Origin: Chitinophaga sp. 180180018-3
GTDB lineage: Bacteria > Bacteroidota > Bacteroidia > Chitinophagales > Chitinophagaceae
Reading direction: 5' to 3'
DNA length: 64,000 bases
Assembly (NCBI RefSeq): GCF_037893185.1
Contig: NZ_CP140772.1
Coordinates: 2,728,001 to 2,792,000 of the forward strand
The first letter of the stretch is position 1. Each line of letters starts with the position of its first letter. Both the position numbers and the translations under genes were made by a program. The notes under the pieces are model-generated. The model saw nothing but the letters and a program-made list of their open reading frames with translations. It was not told the DNA's origin and ran no database searches. Below are positions 44,273 to 53,399 of the stretch, in pieces.

Positions 44273-45763
44273 TTAATATCCTTTGTTTTGCGTAAGCTGA
44301 GGATTCCTGTTTATTTCACTCTGAGGAATGGGGAGCAGGCTTTTCTCGGCTGTGATGCCGTAGTTCACCTGTACAGGCGCACTTCCGTCGCAGGAAAGCA
44401 CATATTCTTTCAGGTTACCCATTACGTCGATCAGCTTATTCATGCGCACCAGATCATACCAGCGCTGGCCTTCGAAAGCCAGTTCCAGTCTGCGTTCCTT
44501 CAATATAGCATCGCGTATGGCCGATGGTGTGGCGGCTGTTACCGGAGGCAGGTTCACCCGTTTGCGGATCTGATTGTTGACGATGCCCAGCGCTTCACTA
44601 CCATTGCCGGTTTCATTCAGCGCTTCTGCTTTCAGGAGCAGAATATCCGCCAGACGTATTTTGCAGATGTAGTCGCCGCTGGCCCAGCCACTGGCATGTT
44701 TCCATTTGTAAACGAAAGGAATCTGACCGGAGGTGGCGCAGGGCTTCCAGTATTCATCGGCCCACGCTGCATTATCGAAGGTGATATTGGCGTTTTTCCG
44801 GATCTTGTCGCCCTCATCATCGTAAGCACGCACCAGGTCTTTGGAAGGAGTACTGTATTTGCGCCAGTCGTCTTTCGTGATCGACGGTGGTAACACCAGT
44901 TGCGGCCCCCAGTTGGCCTGTGGCGTATTTTCAATGAACTGTATCTGGAAAATCACTTCCTTGTTGACATAGTTACTGCCGTCGAACAGCGAGGTGTAAG
45001 AAGAACTGAGCTGGTAACCCGCCGGGCTATTAATCACGGCATCGCAATAACTGAGTACCTGCTTATAGTCTCTCCCGGGCATCTGCGCGCTCACCCGTGC
45101 GAGCATAGCGTTTACGGCGCCTTTGGTGATGCGGGAGGTACTTAAAGATGCATTGTCGTAGCTGTCGGGCAGCACCAGGGCATCCTGCAGATCTTTCAGT
45201 ATGGCTGCATATACGTCGTTTTCGGATGAGCGGGGAACGTTGGCCTGGGAGGGTTCTACCGCGCCAAACTTCGTCACCAATGGCACAGGGCCGTACATCT
45301 TCACCAGTTCAAAATACATATACGCCCGTATAAACTTAGCTTCAGCTATGATGCCTGCCCGGCGCTGGTTAAGATCCAATGCAGGATCCTTTACACCATC
45401 AATTTTTTCAAGTATCAGGTTGGCTTTGGAAATACCGTTATATAACAGCTGCCAGTTAGCAAACACCCTGGTATTAACGGTGCTGATTTTAAGCAGGTCG
45501 TACTGATTGATATCTGCGCCATCTCCGCCGGAATAGGCATTGTCGGACCTTACATCTCCCAGGAGCATATCATCCCAGATAAAATATTCTCCATAAAAAG
45601 TGGTGTACAGCCCTATCAGCGCTGCTTCCATATCCTGTGCGGTCTGGTACGCATTCCCGGTGGTGGCGCTGGATTCCGGCGCCAGGTCCAGAAATTTTTT
45701 ACAGCTGCTCACGCTGCCCAGGCAGATCATGAAAAGAAGTATATAGCAAATTTTGTTTCGCAT
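44273..45763 (-). CDS. SusD/RagB-family surface glycan-binding lipoprotein
   Basis: I chose ATG 45763 (MRNKICYILL), which gives a lipobox SVSSC with the cysteine at residue 21; the longer frame start at 45796 overlaps the susC end. The 496-residue body has SusD features such as AKFIRAYMYFELVKMYGPVP and a C-terminal LLPIPQSEINRNPQLTQN. It begins 19 bp after susC ends. It should work with that SusC as the surface glycan-binding lid. The substrate is unknown. Confidence 0.93.
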   Translation of the reverse strand: MRNKICYILLFMICLGSVSSCKKFLDLAPESSATTGNAYQTAQDMEAALIGLYTTFYGEYFIWDDMLLGDVRSDNAYSGGDGADINQYDLLKISTVNTRVFANWQLLYNGISKANLILEKIDGVKDPALDLNQRRAGIIAEAKFIRAYMYFELVKMYGPVPLVTKFGAVEPSQANVPRSSENDVYAAILKDLQDALVLPDSYDNASLSTSRITKGAVNAMLARVSAQMPGRDYKQVLSYCDAVINSPAGYQLSSSYTSLFDGSNYVNKEVIFQIQFIENTPQANWGPQLVLPPSITKDDWRKYSTPSKDLVRAYDDEGDKIRKNANITFDNAAWADEYWKPCATSGQIPFVYKWKHASGWASGDYICKIRLADILLLKAEALNETGNGSEALGIVNNQIRKRVNLPPVTAATPSAIRDAILKERRLELAFEGQRWYDLVRMNKLIDVMGNLKEYVLSCDGSAPVQVNYGITAEKSLLPIPQSEINRNPQLTQNKGY

Positions 45764-45782
45764 GTTGAAATGATTTTGTGGG

Positions 45783-48700
45783 TCAGAAAGAAACATTCAA
45801 TCCTGCAATTACCTGCCTGGTTTGCGGATAAGTGCCGAAGTCGATACCAATGGCGCCATTCTGTCCGCCGAAGGCGCTTACTTCCGGATCATAGCCTGAA
45901 TAACGGGTAGCGGTCAGCAGATTCTCTCCGGTTACATAAATGCTGGCGCCGTTGATCCGGCAGCGTTTAGTCACCTGATCCGGGAGCCGGTAACTGAGTG
46001 TCACTGCCTTCAACCGCAGATAGGAGCCGTTTTCCACGAACCTGGAAGATATCCTGGAATTGGAAACGTCGTCGGGTACGGCTTTGGGAATATCGGTAAC
46101 CTGTCCTTCTTTGGTCCATCTGCGCAATACGGCAGTCGATTGGTTGCGGTAGTCGTTCATGCCTTCAATTTCGATCCGGGTACCATTGAAAATATCGTTG
46201 CCCTGTACTCCCTGCAGGAAAACAGAGAGGTTCCAGCCTTTGTAGCTAAGCGTATTGGTAAGGCCATAAGTGAACCTGGGATTGGCATTGCCGATCACCG
46301 TTTTGTCGCCATCACTTACATCGCCGCTTTTGTCGAGGTCCGCATAGGTCATCATGCCGGTTTTAGGATCCACGCCGGTAGCTACGTATCCCCAGAAGGT
46401 GCCCAGTGGCAGCCCTTCCCGGATGGTAGAAGTTTCTTCCCGCTGTGGCAGGGCGCCAATCGGCAGTATTTCGTGTCCGATATCTATCACTTTATTCCGG
46501 TTCAGCGAGAAGTTGAGATCTGTGTTCCAGCTGAACGGACCAGTGAGGTTTTTGGTACTGACGGTGAACTCCAATCCTTTATTTTCGAGCTTCCCTATAT
46601 TCTGCAGGGCGCTGGTGAAACCGCTGGAAGTAGCCAGAGGCTTGTCGAACAACAGATCGTGCGTATGTTTCAGATAGGCGTCGGCAGAAAATATAATCCT
46701 GGATTTCAGTATGGCGATGTCGATACCAATATTATGCTGCGTGGTAGTTTCCCAGCGGAGATCCCTGTTTTCGGGTGTAATAGGAGCTGTTCCCGGTTGT
46801 ACGCCGCCGCCCATCACGTAGTTATTGTTGGTGCCCACCTGGCCATACCAGGCATAAGGAACAATATGGTCATTACCTACTTTACCCCAGCCGAAGCGCA
46901 GCTTCAGTTCGTCGATATTCCGGACGCTTTTGAAGAATGGCTCTTCTGAAATGCGCCAGCCCAGGGAGAAGGAGGGGAAGTATCCCGTGCGGTTACCCGG
47001 ACCGAAAACAGAAGATGCATCTGCCCTGAAGTTACCGGTGAAGAGGTATTTATCGGCGTAGCTGTAGTTGATGCGGCTGATAAACGCATCGTTGGAACGT
47101 GCGCTACGCGCGCCTGTGGCTTTGTTGATAACGGCCCCGCCGCCAACGGTTGGTACGCTGATACCCGAAAAGTTTTTGGTTTCTATCTGCGAACTTTCAC
47201 TGCTGGTTTTGGAAGTACTGAAGCCGGCGAGTGCTTCGAGGTGGTGTTTATGGAATTTTTTAGAGAAGGTGAGTGTATTTTCAGACAGCCAGTAAACATT
47301 TTCGTCCATATTAAGATCTGCAATACCCTTATTTACCCGGCCCCAGTCTGTTTTGTAGGGATCAAGAAAATAGTTGTACTTCCCGGTGGTATGGTCGTAT
47401 CCAAACAGACTTTTAAACTTCAGCGATGGAAGTAGCTGTACTTCTCCATAAATATTGCCAAAAAACCGGCTGTTGTTATAACCATTAGTGGAGCCGTCCG
47501 TATAGGCGACAGGGTTATGGAAGGATAAACGAAGCGGGTTGGCGGTAAAGGTGCCGTCGGGGTTGTAGATGCCTACTACCGGAGACATGGTCAGCACATT
47601 CATGATTACGCCGCCATTGCCGGAACCCCGGTTGTCGTCTACGTTGCGGTCGAACCACTTAGAGTAGGCGATGCTGGTACCCACTTTTACAAATTTGCCC
47701 ACTTTCTGATCCAGGTTGATCTTAAAGTTATACCGGTTCATGGTGTTGGTGCGCACTACACCGTCTTGTTTCAGCCAGGCGCCAGACAGGTAGTAGGTGG
47801 TGGCGTCGTTACCGCCGGTGAGCGATACCTGGTAGCTCTGGGAAGCGGCATTTCTGAATACTTCGTCGTGCCAGTTGGTGTTGGCAGTATACTTGCTCCA
47901 ATCCGCTACCTGCCCCAGTTGTGTCATCAGATCAATATATTCCTGCCGGTTAAGCACGGGCAGTTTTTTGGTGACCTTAGAGCTGCCGGCATAGGTGTTG
48001 AACGCAATTTGCGGCACCTGTTTCTTACCACGCTTGGTCGTGATCAGCACGACGCCATTGGCGCCGGCCGCTCCATAGATAGCCGCTGAGGAAGCATCTT
48101 TCAGTATCGTAATATTCTCGATATCGTTAGGGTTTATGTCGAAGGTGGTGGCGCTGGGTACTCCGTCCACTACGTAGAGTGGCTCGCTGTCGGCCGTAAT
48201 GGAGGTAGTACCTCTGACCCTGATGGAGAAGCCACCCTGTGGCTTTCCAGAAGAACGAACCACCTGCACACCTGCTGCTTTTCCTTCCATGGAGTAGCCG
48301 AAGTTGGTAGCGGGGCGGTCTTCCAGGTCTTTGGCAGAAACGGTGCTCACAGCGCCGGTCAGGTCTTTTTTGCGCTGTGCACCGTAGCCTACTACGATCA
48401 CTTCATTGAGTGCTCCTTTCTTTTCTTCGAATATCACATCCACTGTAGATTGACTACCTACGCGGATCTCCTGTTTTTCGTACCCGATGAAGGTGAACAC
48501 CAGCAGATCGCCGGGGGCTGCAGCTATTTCATAATGGCCGCTGCCATCAGTGATACTTACTTTTTTCCCGGCTAATACGGTAGCTCCGGCCACCGGTTCG
48601 CCGCGTACGTTTTTTACAGTACCTTTTATAAGGTCCCGGCTTTGTACGGCCGCGCTGTCGCGCATCCTGATAACCACAAGGTTATCGTTCATGATCTGGA

Positions 48701-49025
48701 AAGTAAGCCTGGTATTGGCAAGGGCAGTTTGCAATACCTGTTGCAGGGGTTGTTCCACCACGTCAATATTCACTGCGGTGCCATTGGTGAGCAGGTTACT
48801 GCTGTAGGCGATACGATAGTTACATTTACTTTCGACCAGTTTAAAGAATTTTTTCAAAGGTAGATGCTCTGCTTTCAGGGTGATCTTTACATCCTGAGAG
48901 TATAACATCGCGGTTGACTGTGTAGCAAAACATAAGAGCAGGATTGCCAGAAATTTCATTTTTAGATGCATTTTAGCCCATAACCTCTCCGGTCCGGTGG
49001 TTCGGAATTGCCTGATTTTTTCCAT
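45783..49025 (-). CDS. SusC/RagA-family TonB-linked outer-membrane receptor with STN domain
   Basis: I chose ATG 49025 (MEKIRQF), because a promoter-like element lies just upstream and the longer start at 49097 would place it inside the gene. The 1080-residue product has a signal sequence (about 20-44), STN domain (about 48-120), carboxypeptidase-like domain (about 135-205), TonB box with VIVVGYGAQRKKDLTG, plug with PLYVVDG and barrel. The sigma and FecR genes upstream complete a signalling circuit. The substrate cannot be told from the genes here, since no glycoside hydrolase is adjacent. Confidence 0.94.
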   Translation of the reverse strand: MEKIRQFRTTGPERLWAKMHLKMKFLAILLLCFATQSTAMLYSQDVKITLKAEHLPLKKFFKLVESKCNYRIAYSSNLLTNGTAVNIDVVEQPLQQVLQTALANTRLTFQIMNDNLVVIRMRDSAAVQSRDLIKGTVKNVRGEPVAGATVLAGKKVSITDGSGHYEIAAAPGDLLVFTFIGYEKQEIRVGSQSTVDVIFEEKKGALNEVIVVGYGAQRKKDLTGAVSTVSAKDLEDRPATNFGYSMEGKAAGVQVVRSSGKPQGGFSIRVRGTTSITADSEPLYVVDGVPSATTFDINPNDIENITILKDASSAAIYGAAGANGVVLITTKRGKKQVPQIAFNTYAGSSKVTKKLPVLNRQEYIDLMTQLGQVADWSKYTANTNWHDEVFRNAASQSYQVSLTGGNDATTYYLSGAWLKQDGVVRTNTMNRYNFKINLDQKVGKFVKVGTSIAYSKWFDRNVDDNRGSGNGGVIMNVLTMSPVVGIYNPDGTFTANPLRLSFHNPVAYTDGSTNGYNNSRFFGNIYGEVQLLPSLKFKSLFGYDHTTGKYNYFLDPYKTDWGRVNKGIADLNMDENVYWLSENTLTFSKKFHKHHLEALAGFSTSKTSSESSQIETKNFSGISVPTVGGGAVINKATGARSARSNDAFISRINYSYADKYLFTGNFRADASSVFGPGNRTGYFPSFSLGWRISEEPFFKSVRNIDELKLRFGWGKVGNDHIVPYAWYGQVGTNNNYVMGGGVQPGTAPITPENRDLRWETTTQHNIGIDIAILKSRIIFSADAYLKHTHDLLFDKPLATSSGFTSALQNIGKLENKGLEFTVSTKNLTGPFSWNTDLNFSLNRNKVIDIGHEILPIGALPQREETSTIREGLPLGTFWGYVATGVDPKTGMMTYADLDKSGDVSDGDKTVIGNANPRFTYGLTNTLSYKGWNLSVFLQGVQGNDIFNGTRIEIEGMNDYRNQSTAVLRRWTKEGQVTDIPKAVPDDVSNSRISSRFVENGSYLRLKAVTLSYRLPDQVTKRCRINGASIYVTGENLLTATRYSGYDPEVSAFGGQNGAIGIDFGTYPQTRQVIAGLNVSF

Positions 49026-49046
49026 AAATTTGAAATGTTTAGTGGT

Positions 49047-49076
49047 CAAAGTATTACAGCCACCTTCACCCGCAAA
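49047..49076 (-). promoter_or_regulatory. Candidate promoter of the second susC
   Basis: On the minus strand TTG (49073-49075) is followed 19 bp later by TACTTTG (49047-49053), close to the Bacteroidota pattern TTG-N19-TAnnTTTG but one base short in the second box. The start codon 49025 lies about 20 bp further. This may be the target of the sigma factor at 50240-50797. Confidence 0.45.
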
Positions 49077-49117
49077 GTTGGGATGACTGCAATACACGCT
49101 GAACTGGGGGAATGTTG

Positions 49118-50173
49118 CTATTCCCCTTTTTTATTGGTTGATATGCTTACGATTGTGCCATTGATGCTGTATTGAAATGGTAAAATCAGTTGCAGCACAT
49201 GCAGTGCCTGCGGTAGTGATTCTTTCTCGAAGACTGCCGTGTAGTGATAGCCGGTGGCAATGGTGCTATCTACCTGTATGGTCACGCCATACCAGCGTTC
49301 CATTTTGTGTGCCACCTCTTCCAGTGTTTCATCGTTAAAGGCCAGCTTGTCGTTGGTCCAGGCTGTTTCTGTGATCAGTTTATTTTTCGTTTGTACGTTG
49401 ACGTTACTTACCTGCATAACAGGAGCCGCTGTTTGCTGAGCGGTACGGGATGCATTTTCCAGGATCACTTTCTGACTTGGCTTCAGCAGAATCGTTTTTT
49501 CGGTTCCATTTTTTAGGGTCACTTCCAGCGCGCCACTGATTAGCGAGGTTTCAGTTTTGCGGTCATTTTCATATGCCATCACGTTGAAAGAGGTACCGAG
49601 TACCTTTACATCCATTTGCCTGGTATGGATGATGAAAGGATGACCTGCGTCCTGGTGTACATCAAAGAAAGCCTCGCCCCGCAGGGTTAGGTCCCTGTTT
49701 TTTTTATTGAAAGATGGCGACAGGATCAGTTGACTGTTGGCATTGAGAATGACGCTGGAGCCATCGGCCAGGGTAACGGTTTTGCGTTCACCCGGAGCAG
49801 AAGCGATGATTTGGGGAGCTGTTGGGTGTTTACCGGGGAGTAGCCACCAGGCGGCTGCTGCAACAGCCAGCGCTAAGGCTGCAGCTACAGTTGCTTTTCC
49901 ATACCAGGGCCTGATCCGGTGAACAGCCGCACCAGCCTGAGGTACTTCCAATATCCGGCGGAAATCTTCTGCTGCGTCGTCGGCCGCCAGCGGAGCCAGT
50001 GTGTCATGCAATAATATGACGGTACGCCGCGCTTTTTCAAGTACAGGGGCCTGGTCGGGAAATTGCTCCAGGTAGGCCTGCCAGTATTGCAAAGCCGATG
50101 CCTCCCGCCTGATGCTGTAGGCAATAAAGAGATCGTTGGTAATAAGTTCTTCAAACGTGAATACCTGGGTCAT
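49118..50173 (-). CDS. FecR-family anti-sigma factor
   Basis: This 351-residue protein has a sigma-binding N-terminus, a membrane helix (VAAALALAVAAAAWWLLPG, about 94-112), the FecR domain with LADGSSVILNANSQLILSPS and GEAFFDVHQDAGHPF, and a C-terminal DUF4974-like domain. It lies between the sigma gene and susC, the standard order. It would hold the sigma factor inactive until the STN receptor binds substrate. Confidence 0.92.
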   Translation of the reverse strand: MTQVFTFEELITNDLFIAYSIRREASALQYWQAYLEQFPDQAPVLEKARRTVILLHDTLAPLAADDAAEDFRRILEVPQAGAAVHRIRPWYGKATVAAALALAVAAAAWWLLPGKHPTAPQIIASAPGERKTVTLADGSSVILNANSQLILSPSFNKKNRDLTLRGEAFFDVHQDAGHPFIIHTRQMDVKVLGTSFNVMAYENDRKTETSLISGALEVTLKNGTEKTILLKPSQKVILENASRTAQQTAAPVMQVSNVNVQTKNKLITETAWTNDKLAFNDETLEEVAHKMERWYGVTIQVDSTIATGYHYTAVFEKESLPQALHVLQLILPFQYSINGTIVSISTNKKGE

Positions 50174-50239
50174 TCCTTCCGGTTTATAATTAACAGACGG
50201 AGGAACATCATTTATTTACCAGGTTTTGTAAAAATTTTT

Positions 50240-50797
50240 TTAAAACAGGTAAAACATAAGCAGCAAACGGTGCCTGGCATGCGGACCGTGCAGGTCGGCC
50301 AGGAGAAGCCGCATGGCCTTCAGGCCTTCGGAGAGGTTGTTGTAGATGCTACGGGAACTCAGGCCGGTCTGTACCGCGATCTGCTCATGACTCAGCCCTT
50401 CGAAGTATTTGAGTTTTATCACCATCTGGCAGCGGGGCGGGAGTTTTTGCCAGGCCTGGTGGATCTGCGCTTTCAGCCGGACTTCTTCCTCTGTGAGGAT
50501 GATCTTTTCCTCGATGCTGTTGTCGGCCATTTCCAGCTCCATGACAGGCACGGATTTACCCTCACTGCGCGCATGATCCGACAGTTTGTTCCGGAAGCTC
50601 GCCGCGATGTAGTGCCTGGCATCCCGGATCTGCGACCAATCGATATTTTTTTCAATAAAGCCCAGAAAAATCTGATTGATCAAATCCTTGATCAGCTCGG
50701 GAGAAGCCCCCGCATTAAGGCCGATTTTGAACAAATAAGGATAATGTTCCCGGTAGAGAGCAATATAGTGTTCATTTGTATGAGAGGAGATCGGCAC
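50240..50797 (-). CDS. ECF RNA polymerase sigma factor
   Basis: This 185-residue protein has sigma region 2 (YPYLFKIGLNAGASPELIKD, about 19-38) and region 4 (PPRCQMVIKLKYFEGLSHEQ, about 119-138). The start is GTG. It should transcribe the FecR-susC-susD genes downstream. Like the sigma factor at 16339-16947 it ends in a short hydrophobic tail (LLLMFYLF). Confidence 0.9.
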   Translation of the reverse strand: MPISSHTNEHYIALYREHYPYLFKIGLNAGASPELIKDLINQIFLGFIEKNIDWSQIRDARHYIAASFRNKLSDHARSEGKSVPVMELEMADNSIEEKIILTEEEVRLKAQIHQAWQKLPPRCQMVIKLKYFEGLSHEQIAVQTGLSSRSIYNNLSEGLKAMRLLLADLHGPHARHRLLLMFYLF

Positions 50798-50814
50798 AGG
50801 GGGAAACTACGAAA

Positions 50815-50935
50815 AAGAATTAAGAATGAACAATGAAGAATTAAGAATGAACCAGCGCGAAGACATTAGCGATTAATAATTTTCGCGTTTACCATCTCGC
50901 AGTATTTTCTTAATTCTTCATTCTCTATTTTCAAT
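50815..50935. repeat. Small inverted-repeat element, copy B
   Basis: AAGAATTAAG occurs twice (50815-50824 and 50836-50845) and its complement CTTAATTCTT lies at 50909-50918. The core at 50854-50883 (starting AGCGCGAAGACATTAGCGAT) matches the minus-strand core of copy A at 25 of about 30 positions. The element fills the gap between the sigma gene and the next operon. Confidence 0.6.
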
Positions 50936-50938
50936 TCA

Positions 50939-52072
50939 TCATTGCAACAGCTCCTTCAACTTCTGATCCAGCGCTTCGCCCTCCAGCTTTTGAGCGATGA
51001 TCTTACCCTGGGGGTCCAGCAGAAACAGCGTTGGTAATACCTGTACATTGAACTGGTCTTTGGAAACCTTACCCTGCTGATCGTGTGCCTGAGGCCAGGG
51101 ATTGTTGTCTTGTTCCAGGGCTTTCATCCAGGCAGCTTTGTCGCGGTCGGTAGAAAGACTCAATATCTCAAAGTTTTTTCCTTTGTATTGTGCATACAGT
51201 TCACGCATATGCGGGAAAGAGGCTCTGCATGGGCCGCACCAGCTGGCCCAGAAATCAATCAGCAGGTATTTGCCCCTGAAGTCGGAGAGTTTTACAGCTT
51301 GTTCAGCAGCATTCTTCAAAGTGAAATCGGCCGGGGTGGCGCCATTAGCGCTTAACTTACGTGCACTGATCTCTGTATTGATGTCATTCCCTTCGCGGAG
51401 TGCTTTGATAGCCGGCGTTAGCTGCTGGTACAAAGTGGTCAGCGTTTTGCTGTCGAGCGAACCACTGTTGCGTTGCAGGATAACAGCCGCGGCGTAGGAG
51501 TCGCGATGCTGGCTAACATAGCGGGAAACAAGTTTATTGGCAGCTGTTTTTTCCATCGCTTCCAGATCTGCGGAGGCAGCAACGTTGGGCGCTTTGCTAT
51601 ACAAATTTTTGATGATATCAGGACCGTACTTTTGCTGCAGCTTTTTTACATTTTCTTCCGAGGCTTTCTCAAAGTCGGATGAGAAGGCGGCATATACCTG
51701 CTGGGCTGCACCGTCCGTAGCTGAATAATGTGTGCCGGTACTGTCAATACGCGCAATAACATGATAGGTGCCGGGCTTATCGATGAGGATGGCCTGCGGC
51801 GCATACCCTCCATTCACTTTCATATCGTACAGCGAGGCGAATATCTGCCGGTATGGTACATTAAAAGGTACTTCGGCTGAAAAAGTATTGTTGACAACTG
51901 TCATAGAATCGTACCGGTCCGGATTGCGTGTGTACATGTCGATACGGTTGTAGCCGCGCGTATCGCCAATGATGGTACCTTTGATGATCACTTTCTTTTC
52001 CTGCGCAAAGCTGCCTGTACTCAATGCCATGAGCAACAGCAATGCCGGGATGTTTACAGATAGTTTTTTCAT
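50939..52072 (-). CDS. TlpA-like thioredoxin with DUF4369-like N-terminus
   Basis: This 377-residue secreted protein has a signal sequence (ending near SFAQE, residue 24), a beta-rich DUF4369-like domain (about 25-130), a helical linker and a TlpA/AhpC-TSA thioredoxin domain (about 240-375) with the active site WASWCGPCR. It should reduce or exchange disulfides in the periplasm. The redox CxxC is intact. It is adjacent to the CbpM/CbpA genes but has its own spacing, so co-transcription is uncertain. Confidence 0.88.
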   Translation of the reverse strand: MKKLSVNIPALLLLMALSTGSFAQEKKVIIKGTIIGDTRGYNRIDMYTRNPDRYDSMTVVNNTFSAEVPFNVPYRQIFASLYDMKVNGGYAPQAILIDKPGTYHVIARIDSTGTHYSATDGAAQQVYAAFSSDFEKASEENVKKLQQKYGPDIIKNLYSKAPNVAASADLEAMEKTAANKLVSRYVSQHRDSYAAAVILQRNSGSLDSKTLTTLYQQLTPAIKALREGNDINTEISARKLSANGATPADFTLKNAAEQAVKLSDFRGKYLLIDFWASWCGPCRASFPHMRELYAQYKGKNFEILSLSTDRDKAAWMKALEQDNNPWPQAHDQQGKVSKDQFNVQVLPTLFLLDPQGKIIAQKLEGEALDQKLKELLQ

Positions 52073-52138
52073 GATAAAGTATTAAATGGTTGGTAAAAAC
52101 TATATTCAATGGTTGATAAACAAGCGGGCCAATGGTGT

Positions 52139-52429
52139 TCAACGAAGATGTCCCAGTTCGTTTCTGAGTGTTTTCACTTCTTTCTGGAGTGTATGCATCC
52201 GCTGCAGCAGATGTTTAATGGCTTCCATTCCGGCCATATTGATGTCCAGATCATAGTGCATATGCATATATTTCTCCAGGTTGGTTAGCTCTTCGTAGGC
52301 GATATAAGTATCTTCTTCCGAACGGATCAGCGCTATCAGGCCGTGTTCATCCAGCTCCTGTACAAATGAGGCGTTGATCTGATAGTAAGTGCAACATTGC
52401 GTTACGGATATTCTATTAATGTTTTCCAT
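52139..52429 (-). CDS. cbpM: CbpM-family chaperone modulator
   Basis: This 96-residue protein fits CbpM, a small MerR-like partner that binds the J-domain of the DnaJ homologue CbpA and modulates it. The pattern EDTYIAYEELTNLEKYMHMH followed by a C-terminal coiled region (LLQRMHTLQKEVKTLRNEL) is typical. It is encoded 10 bp after the CbpA-like gene, which strengthens the call. Confidence 0.82.
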   Translation of the reverse strand: MENINRISVTQCCTYYQINASFVQELDEHGLIALIRSEEDTYIAYEELTNLEKYMHMHYDLDINMAGMEAIKHLLQRMHTLQKEVKTLRNELGHLR

Positions 52430-52439
52430 ATCTGATTTT

Positions 52440-53342
52440 TTAGCGCTCTTTTGCTAATTGTTCAAATAATTCTTTTTCCTTGTCACTCAGGTTGGTAGGT
52501 ATTTGTACCTGCCACGTGATGTAGAGGTCGCCGAAGCTGCCTTCTTGTTTATATAACGGAAACCCTTTCCCTTTCAAACGTACTATGGTGCCCGTTTGTG
52601 TTTCGGGAGCCACTTTCATCTTTACTTTTCCACCCAGGGTGTCCACGATTTCCTCTCCGCCCAGGACCGCTTTATAAAGCGCCAGAGGTACGTCTGCGTA
52701 AAGGTCGTTGCCTTTCCTGACAAAGGCCGTATCATTTTTGATTTCAAATGTGATAAAGAGGTCGCCATTAGGGCCGCCGTTTATTCCTGGCGCTCCGTAA
52801 CCGGTAAGCTTTATTTCCTGGCCGTTTTCTATTCCGGCAGGCACAGTTATCCGGATGCTTTTGCCGTTTATGGTGAAGGTTTGCTTGTGCGTTTTATAAG
52901 CATCAGTCAATTGCAACAGGAGGGACGCGTGATAGTCCTGCCCCCGGAAGCGGGCCTGTTTGCCGCCTCCACGGTTGCCAAACATGGAGGAGAAGAAATC
53001 GGAGAAATTCCCCTCTTCGTCTGAATACGAGTAGTATTCCTGACCGCTATCACCTCCTCCTGAAAATGGCTGCCCGGAAGACTGCTGTCGCCGGCGTGCT
53101 TCTTCAAACTGCTCTGCATGTTTCCAGTCTTTTCCATACTGGTCATATTTCTTCCTGTTCTCCGGATCACTCAGCACTTCATTGGCTTCATTGATCTGCT
53201 GAAAAATCTTCCCTGCTTCAGGATTGTTAGGGTTCAGATCAGGATGATGCTGACGCGCCAGCTTCCGGTAAGCCTTTTTTATCTCATCGGCAGTGGCATT
53301 TTTGTCGATGCCGAGGATTTTGTAATAATCAATATACTCCAT
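52440..53342 (-). CDS. cbpA: CbpA-type DnaJ homologue
   Basis: This 300-residue co-chaperone has an N-terminal J-domain (about 1-70) with the HPD motif in RQHHPDLNPN, a Gly/Ser/Gln linker (about 75-115) and two C-terminal substrate-binding domains, with no zinc-finger repeats, which fits the CbpA type rather than DnaJ. It would stimulate DnaK and bind clients or curved DNA. CbpM follows in the same operon. Confidence 0.9.
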   Translation of the reverse strand: MEYIDYYKILGIDKNATADEIKKAYRKLARQHHPDLNPNNPEAGKIFQQINEANEVLSDPENRKKYDQYGKDWKHAEQFEEARRRQQSSGQPFSGGGDSGQEYYSYSDEEGNFSDFFSSMFGNRGGGKQARFRGQDYHASLLLQLTDAYKTHKQTFTINGKSIRITVPAGIENGQEIKLTGYGAPGINGGPNGDLFITFEIKNDTAFVRKGNDLYADVPLALYKAVLGGEEIVDTLGGKVKMKVAPETQTGTIVRLKGKGFPLYKQEGSFGDLYITWQVQIPTNLSDKEKELFEQLAKER

Positions 53343-53399
53343 CGCTTCAAATGTAAGATTTGTCTGATTAGGTGAAAGATAAGCAGCGCAGGTATACCC

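Noticed and set aside
50063..50836. A 257-residue plus-strand open frame over the FecR and sigma genes.
   Set aside because: It is opposite two well-supported minus-strand genes and has no domain.
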